A stretch of DNA of 40,578 nucleotides from an uncultured Lachnospiraceae bacterium. Lineage in GTDB: Bacteria > Bacillota > Clostridia > Lachnospirales > Lachnospiraceae. Position numbers and translations under genes: made by a program. The notes beneath the pieces are model-generated. The model saw only the letters and a program-made list of their open reading frames with translations. It did no database searches and had not been told where the DNA came from. Of the stretch, positions 1 through 6,964 are shown piece by piece. Within the stretch, counting starts at the first letter, position 1; each line of letters begins with the position of its first letter. The stretch is from assembly GCA_910588865.1 (NCBI GenBank), contig CAJUSJ010000034.1, forward strand, positions 1 to 40,578, given 5' to 3'.

Positions 1-849
1 GTGCAATTTACCAATCGTACCAGAACGCCCGGTTACGATTCCTGGCCCTTTCACTTTATATTGTGAATGATACCCACCAATACCATTTGACATTACAACC
101 GGATAAACACCTTCTTTCATCTGACTTGTTGGAAGATCAAATCCTCTTTGCAAGGGCGCAATATCTTTAACCTTACGCTGTTCCCAAGCATTAGTAAATC
201 CATCAAATCTAATCTCTGGAACATTGCTACCGTTTCGCGGAAACATATTTTGCAGCATATATTTTTTTAATTTTTTTGCTTCTTCACACTTCCGCTGGTG
301 AAGGGTGATAAGACGGTCGAGGTTTGAGAAATACTGTCCTATTTTCTTTTGTTCCTTATAAGTCGGCATAGAAATCTCATAACCAGCATACTCTTGTGCA
401 TTAACTCCTGGCTGTCCCGAACGCTGCGAAGTAATACGAATGAATTTTTCATAGTCATCCGTTAAAGTATTCTGAAACACAAATTCTGGTACAAATTCAT
501 CTTTTACTCGTCCACGAATCAGGAAACCCGCATAGTAAACTAAACCGTCAGAATCCTTATAAATATAGGTTTTTCCAACACTTGCTCCAGTTCTAGCGAA
601 CAAAATATCTCCATATTTCAAGCAATAATTTTCAGCACCCGTCAAATCCATATCGGGCGAAGTAACATCCTCTTGTAGAAACTCGTGAGAACTATCATCT
701 ATGTCAGTTATACGAATGTACTTGTTCTTACCATCATATTCTTTAGCTGCTGCGTTAAGTCCATATTCAAAAGATTCACAAATATTCCCCAACTTACGCT
801 GTTCCCAAGCGTCTGTGTACCCTTTGAACCTAATCCTCGGTTTATCCAT
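1..849 (-). CDS. hsdS: Type I restriction enzyme specificity subunit HsdS (partial, runs off left edge)
   Basis: The open frame enters at the left edge and starts on the minus strand near 849. The product is the DNA-recognition subunit of a type I restriction-modification complex; HsdS binds the two half-sites through two target recognition domains (TRDs). Visible are a first TRD opening with AWEQRKLG, a central conserved helix (KKIGQYFSNLDRLITLHQRK, then KKLKKYMLQNMF), and a second TRD opening with AWEQRKVKD, after which the sequence leaves the window. Two starts are possible: ATG at 855, forming a TGATG overlap with the hsdM stop, or ATG at 849. I prefer 849 because GAGAGG lies 8 bases before it and only 2 before the other. 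Overlap with hsdM implies translational coupling. hsdR is not in the window. Confidence 0.93.
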   Translation of the reverse strand, partial: MDKPRIRFKGYTDAWEQRKLGNICESFEYGLNAAAKEYDGKNKYIRITDIDDSSHEFLQEDVTSPDMDLTGAENYCLKYGDILFARTGASVGKTYIYKDSDGLVYYAGFLIRGRVKDEFVPEFVFQNTLTDDYEKFIRITSQRSGQPGVNAQEYAGYEISMPTYKEQKKIGQYFSNLDRLITLHQRKCEEAKKLKKYMLQNMFPRNGSNVPEIRFDGFTNAWEQRKVKDIAPLQRGFDLPTSQMKEGVYPVVMSNGIGGYHSQYKVKGPGIVTGRSGTIGKLH

Positions 850-854
850 ATCCA

Positions 855-2453
855 TCACCTCTCAATCATCATAATCAAATCATTTAAAGTTTGATTGATA
901 CTTTCATCAGAAGAAGTCAGGTCTTTCATCAGGGATACAAATTCCCCTTGAATCCGGTTGATTTCTTCCTCCGTCTGCTTCATATCGTTTATGAGGGCAT
1001 TCAGGTCTATTTCTTCCTCTTTTTCAAAATTATCCACATATCTGGGAATGTTCAGATTGAAGTTATTCTTCTCAATATCCGCAAATTCCGCAAGGAAAGA
1101 CTCTTTTTCCACGGTTTCCCGTCTGTTGTACAAATCTATGACAGAATCAATATGCTCATCCGTCATCGCGTTCTGCTTTTTCCCTTTTTCAAATTTCCGG
1201 GACGCGTCTATGAACAATACATCCCGTCCATCCCTGTGTTTTTTCAGCACGATAATACAGGTGGGAATAGAGGTGTTGTAGAATAAATTTGCCGGAAGCC
1301 CAATCACCGCATAGATGTTTCCAGCCCGGAGCAGTTTTTCCCTTATCTTCCCTTCAGCCGCGCCCCGGAACAAAACCCCGTGGGGTAATACGATTGCCAT
1401 TGTTCCGCTGCTTTTCAGGTGGTACAGTCCATGCAGCAGAAACGCGTAATCGGCTTTTGACTTTGGCGCTAACACGCCGTAATCGCTGAACCTTTCATCC
1501 TGAAGAAATCCGGCGGCCGCGCTCCACTTTGCCGAGTACGGCGGATTCATGAGCACCATGTCAAAATCGGTTTCCTCATCCGTAGGCCAGTCCCCGTCAA
1601 GGGTATCGGCATTGCGGAGCTTCTGGTTCTCTGGCACGATGCCGTGCAGGAACATATTCATTCTCGCGAGATTATAGGTAGATGTCATCAGTTCCTGCCC
1701 ATAATATTTAATGTACCCCGGATCTGCGGCGTATTTCTTCGCGTTCAGCAAAAGGGAGCCGGAACCCATGCAGGGATCATACACCGACAGCCCCCGTTTT
1801 CCCTCCTGACCCGCAATCGCAATCCTTGTCAGGATTTTTGACACTGCCTGGGGCGTGTAAAATTCCCCCGCCTTCTTGCCCGTTTCGGAGGCAAACTGTC
1901 CGATTAAATATTCATAGGCATTTCCAAGAATGTCCGAATCCGTATTCAGAAGGTCTGCCCTGTCAATTTCCTTGATCAGACTTGATATGGTATCGCTCTG
2001 TTTCTGATCCCCTGTTCCAAGACGGTTGGAATACAGGTCAATATCGGTAAACAGATCCGCAAACAGCGGATCGCTCTGCTCGATGTTGTTAAAGGCTTTC
2101 TGAAGCTGCTCACGGCTGAACGCGTTATTCCTTGCCGCATCCGCAAAACAGGTATAGGTAAGCTCCGGCTCAATGACATAATGACATTCCTCCCTGACCT
2201 GTTCTTTCAGTTCTTCCGCGCTCTCATCCTCCAGCGCTTCCCTGTATGCCTCCAATGCCGCCTTTAAATTTTGCGGCTTTTCATCATAAATCAGGTCATA
2301 CGCCTTGATCAGAAAAGAATCTGACAGGTATTTATAAAATACAATGCCCAGCAGATAATCCTTATACTCATTTGCATCCATTTTGGAACGCAGGATATCC
2401 GCACCGCTCCACAGTACACTGATCAAGTCCCTGCTGTTTTCCAGTTCCGCCAT
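855..2453 (-). CDS. hsdM: Type I restriction-modification N6-adenine methyltransferase HsdM
   Basis: This is a 532-residue DNA methyltransferase subunit, the normal family length. Seen: an N-terminal helical HsdM domain (about 1-130), the GEFYTP motif near residues 196-201, the SAM-binding motif DPCMGSGSL near 226-234, and the catalytic NPPY at about 303-306, typical of N6-adenine methylases. A Glu-rich coiled C-terminus (EEEIDLNALINDMKQTEEE) fits the region that contacts HsdS. The family methylates the adenine of a bipartite site and supplies the core of the restriction complex. Its stop codon overlaps the first possible hsdS start. A small broken HTH gene precedes it, 13 bases upstream, and both sit behind the promoter at 2739-2767. 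Confidence 0.97.
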   Translation of the reverse strand: MAELENSRDLISVLWSGADILRSKMDANEYKDYLLGIVFYKYLSDSFLIKAYDLIYDEKPQNLKAALEAYREALEDESAEELKEQVREECHYVIEPELTYTCFADAARNNAFSREQLQKAFNNIEQSDPLFADLFTDIDLYSNRLGTGDQKQSDTISSLIKEIDRADLLNTDSDILGNAYEYLIGQFASETGKKAGEFYTPQAVSKILTRIAIAGQEGKRGLSVYDPCMGSGSLLLNAKKYAADPGYIKYYGQELMTSTYNLARMNMFLHGIVPENQKLRNADTLDGDWPTDEETDFDMVLMNPPYSAKWSAAAGFLQDERFSDYGVLAPKSKADYAFLLHGLYHLKSSGTMAIVLPHGVLFRGAAEGKIREKLLRAGNIYAVIGLPANLFYNTSIPTCIIVLKKHRDGRDVLFIDASRKFEKGKKQNAMTDEHIDSVIDLYNRRETVEKESFLAEFADIEKNNFNLNIPRYVDNFEKEEEIDLNALINDMKQTEEEINRIQGEFVSLMKDLTSSDESINQTLNDLIMMIER

Positions 2454-2466
2454 CTTAATCCCTCCA

Positions 2467-2687
2467 TTATTGCTTTTCCATTTCCACTATGTCATCCATT
2501 CCGCAGCCAAGAGCCTTGCAGATCCTTACCAGCACATCCATAGCAACAAATTCGTTGTCTGCCACCTTAAACGCTGTGCTTCTTGAAAAATAGAAGCTTC
2601 CTTCCTGAGCCGCGCCTTTGACATATCTCTGTCAATCAGTAATTTCCACAATGATTTGTAATTGACTATTGTTCTCTCATTTACCAT
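2467..2687 (-). pseudogene. Frameshifted small XRE/Cro-type HTH regulator gene
   Basis: The gene starts with ATG at 2687 behind GGAG and reads MVNERTIVNYKSLWKLLIDRD, then MSKARLRKEAS, the start of a Cro/C1-type helix-turn-helix. In that frame it then runs into an unrelated sequence and a stop. The remainder continues in another frame as STAFKVADNEFVAMDVLV and RICKALGCGMDDIVEMEKQ, ending at 2467. Together the halves make a protein of about 73 residues, the length of the small HTH regulators often found before hsdM. The change of frame falls at about 2580-2605, around a run of T within the HTH. I infer loss of function by a small indel; a sequencing error at the homopolymer is the alternative. 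Confidence 0.75.
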
Positions 2688-2738
2688 ATAAAAATCTCCG
2701 CAGTTCCGTCCATACGATAAAATTCAGTGATAGGATAA

Positions 2739-2767
2739 ATTATAGCATACGCCTGTCGAAATTACAA
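2739..2767 (-). promoter_or_regulatory. Sigma-A promoter of the HTH-hsdM-hsdS operon
   Basis: On the minus strand TTGTAA (2762-2767) and TATAAT (2739-2744) are separated by exactly 17 bases. The -10 is perfect, and the pair lies about 50 bases before the HTH start codon. Confidence 0.75.
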
Positions 2768-2798
2768 TTATAGCCCGCTCTCACCCAACATTTTTGTA

Positions 2799-2948
2799 TA
2801 TGCGATGTTACTGTTCAGGTAGGTCTGCGCGCTTGCCGCACTGACCGTGTGATAAACTGGGCCAGAGAGCAAAAATCCCATCGCCGCAGGCGATTTTCAT
2901 GGATTTTTGCCAGTTGCTGTGAACGTATGTGAACAGTAACTATGCGAT
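2799..2948. mobile_element. MITE-like 134-bp element with 8-bp target duplication
   Basis: Perfect 11-bp terminal inverted repeats, GTTACTGTTCA at 2807-2817 and TGAACAGTAAC at 2930-2940, enclose 112 bases with no gene. The direct repeat TATGCGAT flanks them immediately on both sides (2799-2806 and 2941-2948). Inside, GCAAAAATCC and GGATTTTTGC are inverted around a second hairpin ATCGCC-GCA-GGCGAT. Terminal inverted repeats with a flanking 8-bp duplication are the signature of a non-autonomous transposon insertion. The length of the duplication is compatible with IS66-type transposition, but the mobilising family is not established. Confidence 0.8.
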
Positions 2949-3264
2949 AGTTTGAATCAGTAAGCAGAGCTTCTGTGCCGCAAAGACCCAAAACAGACTT
3001 CTGGCGTGACCGCCGAAAATCTGTTCGCTGTTTCACAGAATATGTCCTGTATGATGAATTGCATGAATTTATTGTATAATTTAACAAATAATCAACAGAT
3101 TATTTAGACCAAAACATAATATTTAGAAGATATAAAAGATTTACCTATTGATTTATGTACTAATATGTTATATATTAATAGTATAATTGATATGGATGTA
3201 ATAGGATTGAGATTTGTGGAAGATTTTTGTGGAAACTAATAGGCTGTGTCACAGAAAGTGACTG
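2949..3264. other. AT-rich intergenic stretch without recognisable gene
   Basis: No convincing coding frame is present. The base composition shifts to strongly AT-rich after about 3040, matching the small membrane-protein gene that follows. I see no RNA gene or repeat here. Confidence 0.5.
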
Positions 3265-3292
3265 TTGCTGTAAAATAAGCATGATATATAAT
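3265..3292 (+). promoter_or_regulatory. Putative promoter of the small membrane protein gene
   Basis: TTGCTG (3265-3270) and a perfect TATAAT (3287-3292) are separated by 16 bases, about 65 bases before the start codon at 3358. Confidence 0.55.
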
Positions 3293-3357
3293 CTCCTATT
3301 CTCGCGAAGATTTGTTCGTGCTTATACTATACAGCTTTGGAAAGGAAGCGCAAAGAA

Positions 3358-3741
3358 ATGAAAATCAAAAAATGTATTTTTATTCTTTTTATGGTATTTG
3401 TATTATTCTTCTATATGGAGTTATTTATGCCAGAGAAAATCTTATTTATGCCTTTATGTATCATATTTGAAATTACAGCCTATTTCATTCTATTTAAACC
3501 GCAAAATAAATCTGTTTTACTCCTTTCGGTTCTTTTATGTTTTTTATCTACAGTTAATATGGCTTTAGATGTATTATTTAATATTAATGGAGATGCTGAG
3601 ATATTACGTGAATTAAATAAAGTTTTATATATTTCGTCATCTAATTTTATTATAGTATTGGCTATATGTATGGGAGGTATATTTATAATAAAGGGAAAGG
3701 ACAAAAAAATGAAAAAAACAATTAATCCCTTTTTAAAATAG
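3358..3741 (+). CDS. Small integral membrane protein of unknown function
   Basis: The product has 127 residues when started at ATG 3358, which has AGGAAG nine bases upstream; the frame also permits a TTG at 3337, but without a ribosome binding site. About four hydrophobic segments are visible: KCIFILFMVFVLFFYMELF, a segment around LCIIFEITAYFILF, LLLSVLLCFLSTVNMALDVLF, and FIIVLAICMGGIFII. The protein ends in a short lysine-rich tail. I do not recognise a family. It has its own promoter, and a good terminator follows at 3826-3857, so it is a monocistronic unit. Its AT-rich codon use differs from the GC-richer genes on both sides and suggests acquisition by transfer, as does its position between a MITE-like element and a transposase remnant. 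Confidence 0.7.
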   Translation: MKIKKCIFILFMVFVLFFYMELFMPEKILFMPLCIIFEITAYFILFKPQNKSVLLLSVLLCFLSTVNMALDVLFNINGDAEILRELNKVLYISSSNFIIVLAICMGGIFIIKGKDKKMKKTINPFLK

Positions 3742-3825
3742 CAATTGCTATATATAAGAATTGAATAATATTGACAAATAAAAACAAGGATAAATTTAAA
3801 AGAATAAACTGATATAGAAATTAAA

Positions 3826-3857
3826 AGAGTACAGAAAATCTAATGTACTCTTTTTTT
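3826..3857 (+). terminator. Rho-independent terminator after the membrane protein gene
   Basis: AGAGTAC (3826-3832) pairs with GTACTCT (3845-3851) over a 12-base loop and is followed by a run of seven T (3851-3857). Confidence 0.8.
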
Positions 3858-3908
3858 ACTAGTTAAAACTTAAATTTATGTAATTTTTGTAAATAAGGAT
3901 AGATTTTA

Positions 3909-4073
3909 GAGTGTGGTTGTAAAGGTCATATAATAAAAGCAGGAAAGCGAAAGTCAGGTTTGTGACGATATAGATGTAAAGATTGCGGGAAATATTTCAC
4001 AAGTTATAATGATACAATCTTATCAGGAACACATAAGAACACAGAGACATGGAAGACTGTTTTTGCTTGCTGA
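3909..4073 (+). pseudogene. Remnant of an IS1595-type transposase (zinc-ribbon N-terminus)
   Basis: The translated frame reads ECGCKGHIIKAGKRKSGL, a stop (TGA), then RYRCKDCGKYFTSYNDTIL followed by SGTHKNTETWKTVFAC and a second stop. Paired CxC/CxxC zinc-ribbon knuckles followed by a GTxxLSGTHK..TW block are characteristic of the N-terminal part of IS1595-family transposases. There is no start codon, there is an internal stop, and the catalytic part is missing, so it is a dead fragment. No terminal repeats could be identified. The following stretch, 4074-4248, holds only small GC-rich hairpins (for example GGGGC-TTG-CGCCCC around 4157-4172). Confidence 0.7.
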
Positions 4074-4248
4074 GACAACGCCCCAAACCCTTTGAGCAGT
4101 CCCGTGGCCGAGCTGGCCGCACATTCGTTTCACGAACGCTGTTGTTCCCGCGGAGCAGGAACAGGCGGGGCTTGCGCCCCTTGAAGAGCCAGAGAATCGA
4201 AAAAAGGGGCAGGTCTACACTCCTGCCTTTGACAAACCGAGCAAAAAG

Positions 4249-4277
4249 GTGACAAATCTACAAAAATATACTACAAT
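4249..4277 (+). promoter_or_regulatory. Putative promoter of the ATC-hydrolase-family gene
   Basis: GTGACA (4249-4254) and TACAAT (4272-4277) are separated by 17 bases, about 45 bases before the start codon. A further TTGACA lies at 4229-4234 without a matching -10. Confidence 0.5.
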
Positions 4278-4322
4278 AACCTTATTGAATCGAAAAAAAT
4301 ATAAAAGGGGGAGTAAAGCAAG

Positions 4323-5006
4323 ATGGGATTCAACGAGAAGACCCACGCATACATAGCGGCAAAATATTATTATTATCTGACAGAGACCTTCCAAAACCGG
4401 GGCCTGGCCGCCTTCATCCACGGGACCCAGTATTACGCCCTGCAGCGGGGAAGGCGCATGGCCCAGATGGCCATCCGGCAGGGGGAAGAACTGACCCAGT
4501 CAGCCTACAACTACTACGGCGAGTGGGTGGGCACGGAAGATATGAAACGGGAAGGATGTCAAAATCAGTCGGAAATAACACCTGATGGGACCTTAAAGAT
4601 CACCCAATGCCCCTGGTATACCCAGTTTAAGGACATGGGGCTGGAGGAGGCGGGAAAAGAATACTGCAGGCACTTAGACAGCGCCATCTCCAGAGGCTTT
4701 AACCCTTACTTAAACTATGTGGTGGATCAGACCCTCCACACCGGCCCCTGCTGTATCCACCGCCTGGCGGGGGGAGACATCGGCGAAGGCATGGACAGGG
4801 GCAAATTTTCCGGCGGGCTAAAAGATTTTGAGTACCACTGCGCCCACTCTTTCTGGGCCTACCACGAGGTCACGTCAGCCATCTTTTTAAGCCAGGGGGA
4901 GAAGGTCAATGAAAATGTGCTGCGGGATTTTTCCCAGGATTATGGCAGGGAGATGGCTGACCGGATCTGGCAATACCGGGATACCAATTTTAATGTGTGC
5001 GGCTGA
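4323..5006 (+). CDS. L-2-amino-thiazoline-4-carboxylic acid hydrolase family protein
   Basis: This 227-residue cytosolic protein resembles the ATC-hydrolase family (PF14196), named for the enzyme that opens the thiazoline ring of L-2-amino-delta2-thiazoline-4-carboxylate in the conversion to L-cysteine. Visible family features are the LKITQCPW motif near residues 90-98, the CRHLD segment near 115-120, the following GFNPYLNYVVDQTL block, and the downstream CCIHRL. The start ATG has GGGGGAG upstream at normal spacing. It stands alone with its own promoter and converges on the repair operon. Clostridia often carry several paralogues whose true substrates are unknown, so the thiazoline activity is a family label, not a proven function. 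Confidence 0.72.
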   Translation: MGFNEKTHAYIAAKYYYYLTETFQNRGLAAFIHGTQYYALQRGRRMAQMAIRQGEELTQSAYNYYGEWVGTEDMKREGCQNQSEITPDGTLKITQCPWYTQFKDMGLEEAGKEYCRHLDSAISRGFNPYLNYVVDQTLHTGPCCIHRLAGGDIGEGMDRGKFSGGLKDFEYHCAHSFWAYHEVTSAIFLSQGEKVNENVLRDFSQDYGREMADRIWQYRDTNFNVCG

Positions 5007-5108
5007 TGGCAGCCATATGTGACCCATGGACAGGCAGCCCCAAAAAGCTGTGGGAGGTAAGGCTTATCCGTAGGAAGCCTTAGATTGGGCGGAGCCGGTC
5101 CCGGCCCG

Positions 5109-5714
5109 TCACGTAACCTCCCCGTCCCTGGGTTTTTTCACGGTCGGATAGCTGTCATTGATTTTTTGGCGGCATGGACAGGACTCATCATGGTCATTGA
5201 TGATGCCGCAGGCCTGCATGTGGGAATAGACCGTCACCGGCCCCACATACTTAAAGCCCCGTTTTTTTAAGTCCCTGCTGATCTTGTCCGACAGGCCGTT
5301 GCTTACGGGGATCCTGCCTTTTTCATGTCCATTATACAGGATGGTCCTGCCTTTGGAAAATGCCCAGAAGTACTGACATAAGCTCCCAAATTCTTCCCGG
5401 AGCTTCTGGCAGCACCTGGCATTGCTGATGATAGCCCGGATCTTTCTGGGAGACCGGATCATATTTTCCGTATTCAAAATACGCTCCACATCGGCTTCCG
5501 TGTACGCGGCGATCTTGTCATAGTCAAACCCGTCAAAACAGGCCCGGAACACCTGCCGCTTCTTCAGCATCAGATCCCAGGACAATCCGCACTGAAGGCA
5601 TTCCAGGGAGAAATGCTCGAACATGCGGATATCGTCATGGACAGGCAGTCCCCATTCTGTGTCGTGATACACCCTGTTGGCTTCATTGATATTGGCCCAT
5701 TCACAATAACTCAT
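5109..5714 (-). CDS. tag: DNA-3-methyladenine glycosylase I
   Basis: This base-excision repair enzyme removes 3-methyladenine from alkylated DNA. The 201-residue product matches the family length. The zinc ligands known from E. coli Tag occur at the same residue numbers: Cys4, His17, His175 and Cys179 (within HDESCPC). The conserved Glu38 (SLECLQ) is also present. Its ATG start overlaps the stop codon of the upstream Ogt-Nudix gene by four bases (5711-5714), so the two are translationally coupled. The operon therefore combines repair of O6-alkylguanine, of 3-methyladenine and probably of oxidised nucleotides. The gene ends convergently with the gene at 4323-5006; a short hairpin at 5058-5082 lies between them. 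Confidence 0.96.
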   Translation of the reverse strand: MSYCEWANINEANRVYHDTEWGLPVHDDIRMFEHFSLECLQCGLSWDLMLKKRQVFRACFDGFDYDKIAAYTEADVERILNTENMIRSPRKIRAIISNARCCQKLREEFGSLCQYFWAFSKGRTILYNGHEKGRIPVSNGLSDKISRDLKKRGFKYVGPVTVYSHMQACGIINDHDESCPCRQKINDSYPTVKKPRDGEVT

Positions 5715-6805
5715 TCTTCAATCCTCCCCTTTTCCCGGGGCAGCTGACCAGTAAGCCGCTGCTGTCCATCCCCGCTCCCGGGCTGCCCGCTCCAAAAATC
5801 CAGCCGTTTCCCATCTAAAACCGCCTCCGCCAGCCTGTCCCCTTCATACCGGAGCTTTAAGGAAAAAAACGGGGCTTCCTGGGTCAGAAGTCGGAAAAAG
5901 ATCTTGTCCCCCTCCCACACAGGCAGGCCGCTGACCTTCTCTTTCTCCACCCACTGTAGGACCCCTTCGTCGCATCCGGTCTGTTCTCCCGTCCAGTCAT
6001 GGGCTGTGTACAGGCACATATACTCGGTTCCCCACTGGTCCGACACAAAGGTCACCAGCCCCCGGAATCTGTAGGAGGTCAGGGTCAGTCCGGTCTCCTC
6101 CTTTACCTCCCGCGCCAGGCAGTCTTCCGGGCTTTCCCCATTTTCAACATGACCTCCCACGCCGATCCACTTGTCCTTATTTTCATCATTCTCCTTTGAA
6201 ACCCGGTGGAGCATCAGATATTTTCCGTCTTTTTCCAGATAACAAAGGGTAGTGAGCCGGATGGCCGGGCGATGGCGGGGCGTGGACAGCTTTTTCGTGT
6301 CCGCGCCTTCTCCGTCCAGAAGACGGATCTTCTTGTCAATTCCTCCGGCGTAGCCTGTCAGGCTTCCGTCCGCGCCTGTCACCCGATGACAGGGGACAAT
6401 AACCGAGACGGGATTGTGCCCCACCGCTCCGCCCACCGCCTGGGCTGACATGTGGTCCCGCCCCATGATCCCGGCCATCTCCGCGGCCAGATTCCCGTAG
6501 GTGGTGGTGGTCCCGTAGGGGATCTTTAACAGAAGGTTCCAGACTTTCAGCTGAAACGGAGTCCCCATCAGGTGGAGGGGCGGCATAAAATCCGGCTCCT
6601 TCCCTGAAAAATAGATATCCAGCCACTGCCTGGCTGTCTGAAAAACAGGGATCTCCCCCTCCCTGTGGTCTGGGTCTAAGTTGTTGGCATAATATTTCTG
6701 CCCCTCAAACCACAGCCCTGTCAGGCCTGTCTCATCCCCCGCAAGCAGCATACTGCCCAGGGGCGACTGGTAGACAGCGGTGTACTGCTGCTGTTTTTGT
6801 CCCAT
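5711..6805 (-). CDS. Fused O6-alkylguanine-DNA alkyltransferase and Nudix hydrolase
   Basis: This 364-residue protein joins two repair-related enzymes in one chain. Residues 1 to about 170 are a methylated-DNA-[protein]-cysteine methyltransferase (Ogt/AdaB type) with the acceptor motif VIVPCHRV, Cys139 being the predicted alkyl acceptor. The DNA-binding part precedes it (GTPFQLKVWNLLLKIPYGTT). Residues from about 178 carry a MutT-like Nudix domain whose box G218..EN-GES..REVKEETGL (about 218-240) matches the G-x5-E-x7-REU-x-EE-x-GU pattern exactly. It probably hydrolyses an oxidised nucleoside triphosphate, but the substrate is inferred. A GGAGG site precedes the ATG. It is the first gene of a two-gene operon with tag, behind the promoter at 6844-6872. 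Confidence 0.93.
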   Translation of the reverse strand: MGQKQQQYTAVYQSPLGSMLLAGDETGLTGLWFEGQKYYANNLDPDHREGEIPVFQTARQWLDIYFSGKEPDFMPPLHLMGTPFQLKVWNLLLKIPYGTTTTYGNLAAEMAGIMGRDHMSAQAVGGAVGHNPVSVIVPCHRVTGADGSLTGYAGGIDKKIRLLDGEGADTKKLSTPRHRPAIRLTTLCYLEKDGKYLMLHRVSKENDENKDKWIGVGGHVENGESPEDCLAREVKEETGLTLTSYRFRGLVTFVSDQWGTEYMCLYTAHDWTGEQTGCDEGVLQWVEKEKVSGLPVWEGDKIFFRLLTQEAPFFSLKLRYEGDRLAEAVLDGKRLDFWSGQPGSGDGQQRLTGQLPREKGRIEE

Positions 6806-6843
6806 GTGACCTGGTCCTCCTCTGTGATTTTTTGTTTTCCTAT

Positions 6844-6872
6844 ATTATAATGGGAAATCTCCCAAATGACAA
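6844..6872 (-). promoter_or_regulatory. Sigma-A promoter of the ogt/Nudix-tag operon
   Basis: On the minus strand TTGTCA (6867-6872) and TATAAT (6844-6849) are separated by 17 bases, about 39 bases upstream of the ATG at 6805. Confidence 0.75.
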
Positions 6873-6903
6873 CCAGGACTGTGGCAGGCATCCTGTTATT
6901 ATG

Positions 6904-6939
6904 TTAAAACGGGAGAAGGCTGGTGAAAGCCCTCTCCCG
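6904..6939 (-). terminator. Terminator of the giant lyase gene
   Basis: CGGGAGA and TCTCCCG (6910-6916 and 6933-6939) form a long stem, extended by GGCT/AGCC. On the minus strand the stem is followed by TTTTAA. It lies about 25 bases after the stop codon of the lyase gene. Confidence 0.8.
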
Positions 6940-6964
6940 CGAACTGTCTGTTCAAATTTTCACT

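Noticed and set aside
2815..3087. 90-codon minus-strand open frame across the MITE-like element
   Set aside because: It overlaps the element's terminal repeat, has no ribosome binding site and no protein-like composition.
5058..5082. Terminator between the ATC-hydrolase-family gene and tag
   Set aside because: TAAGGCTT/AAGCCTTA forms an 8-bp stem, but neither strand has a following T-run, so I could not support the call.
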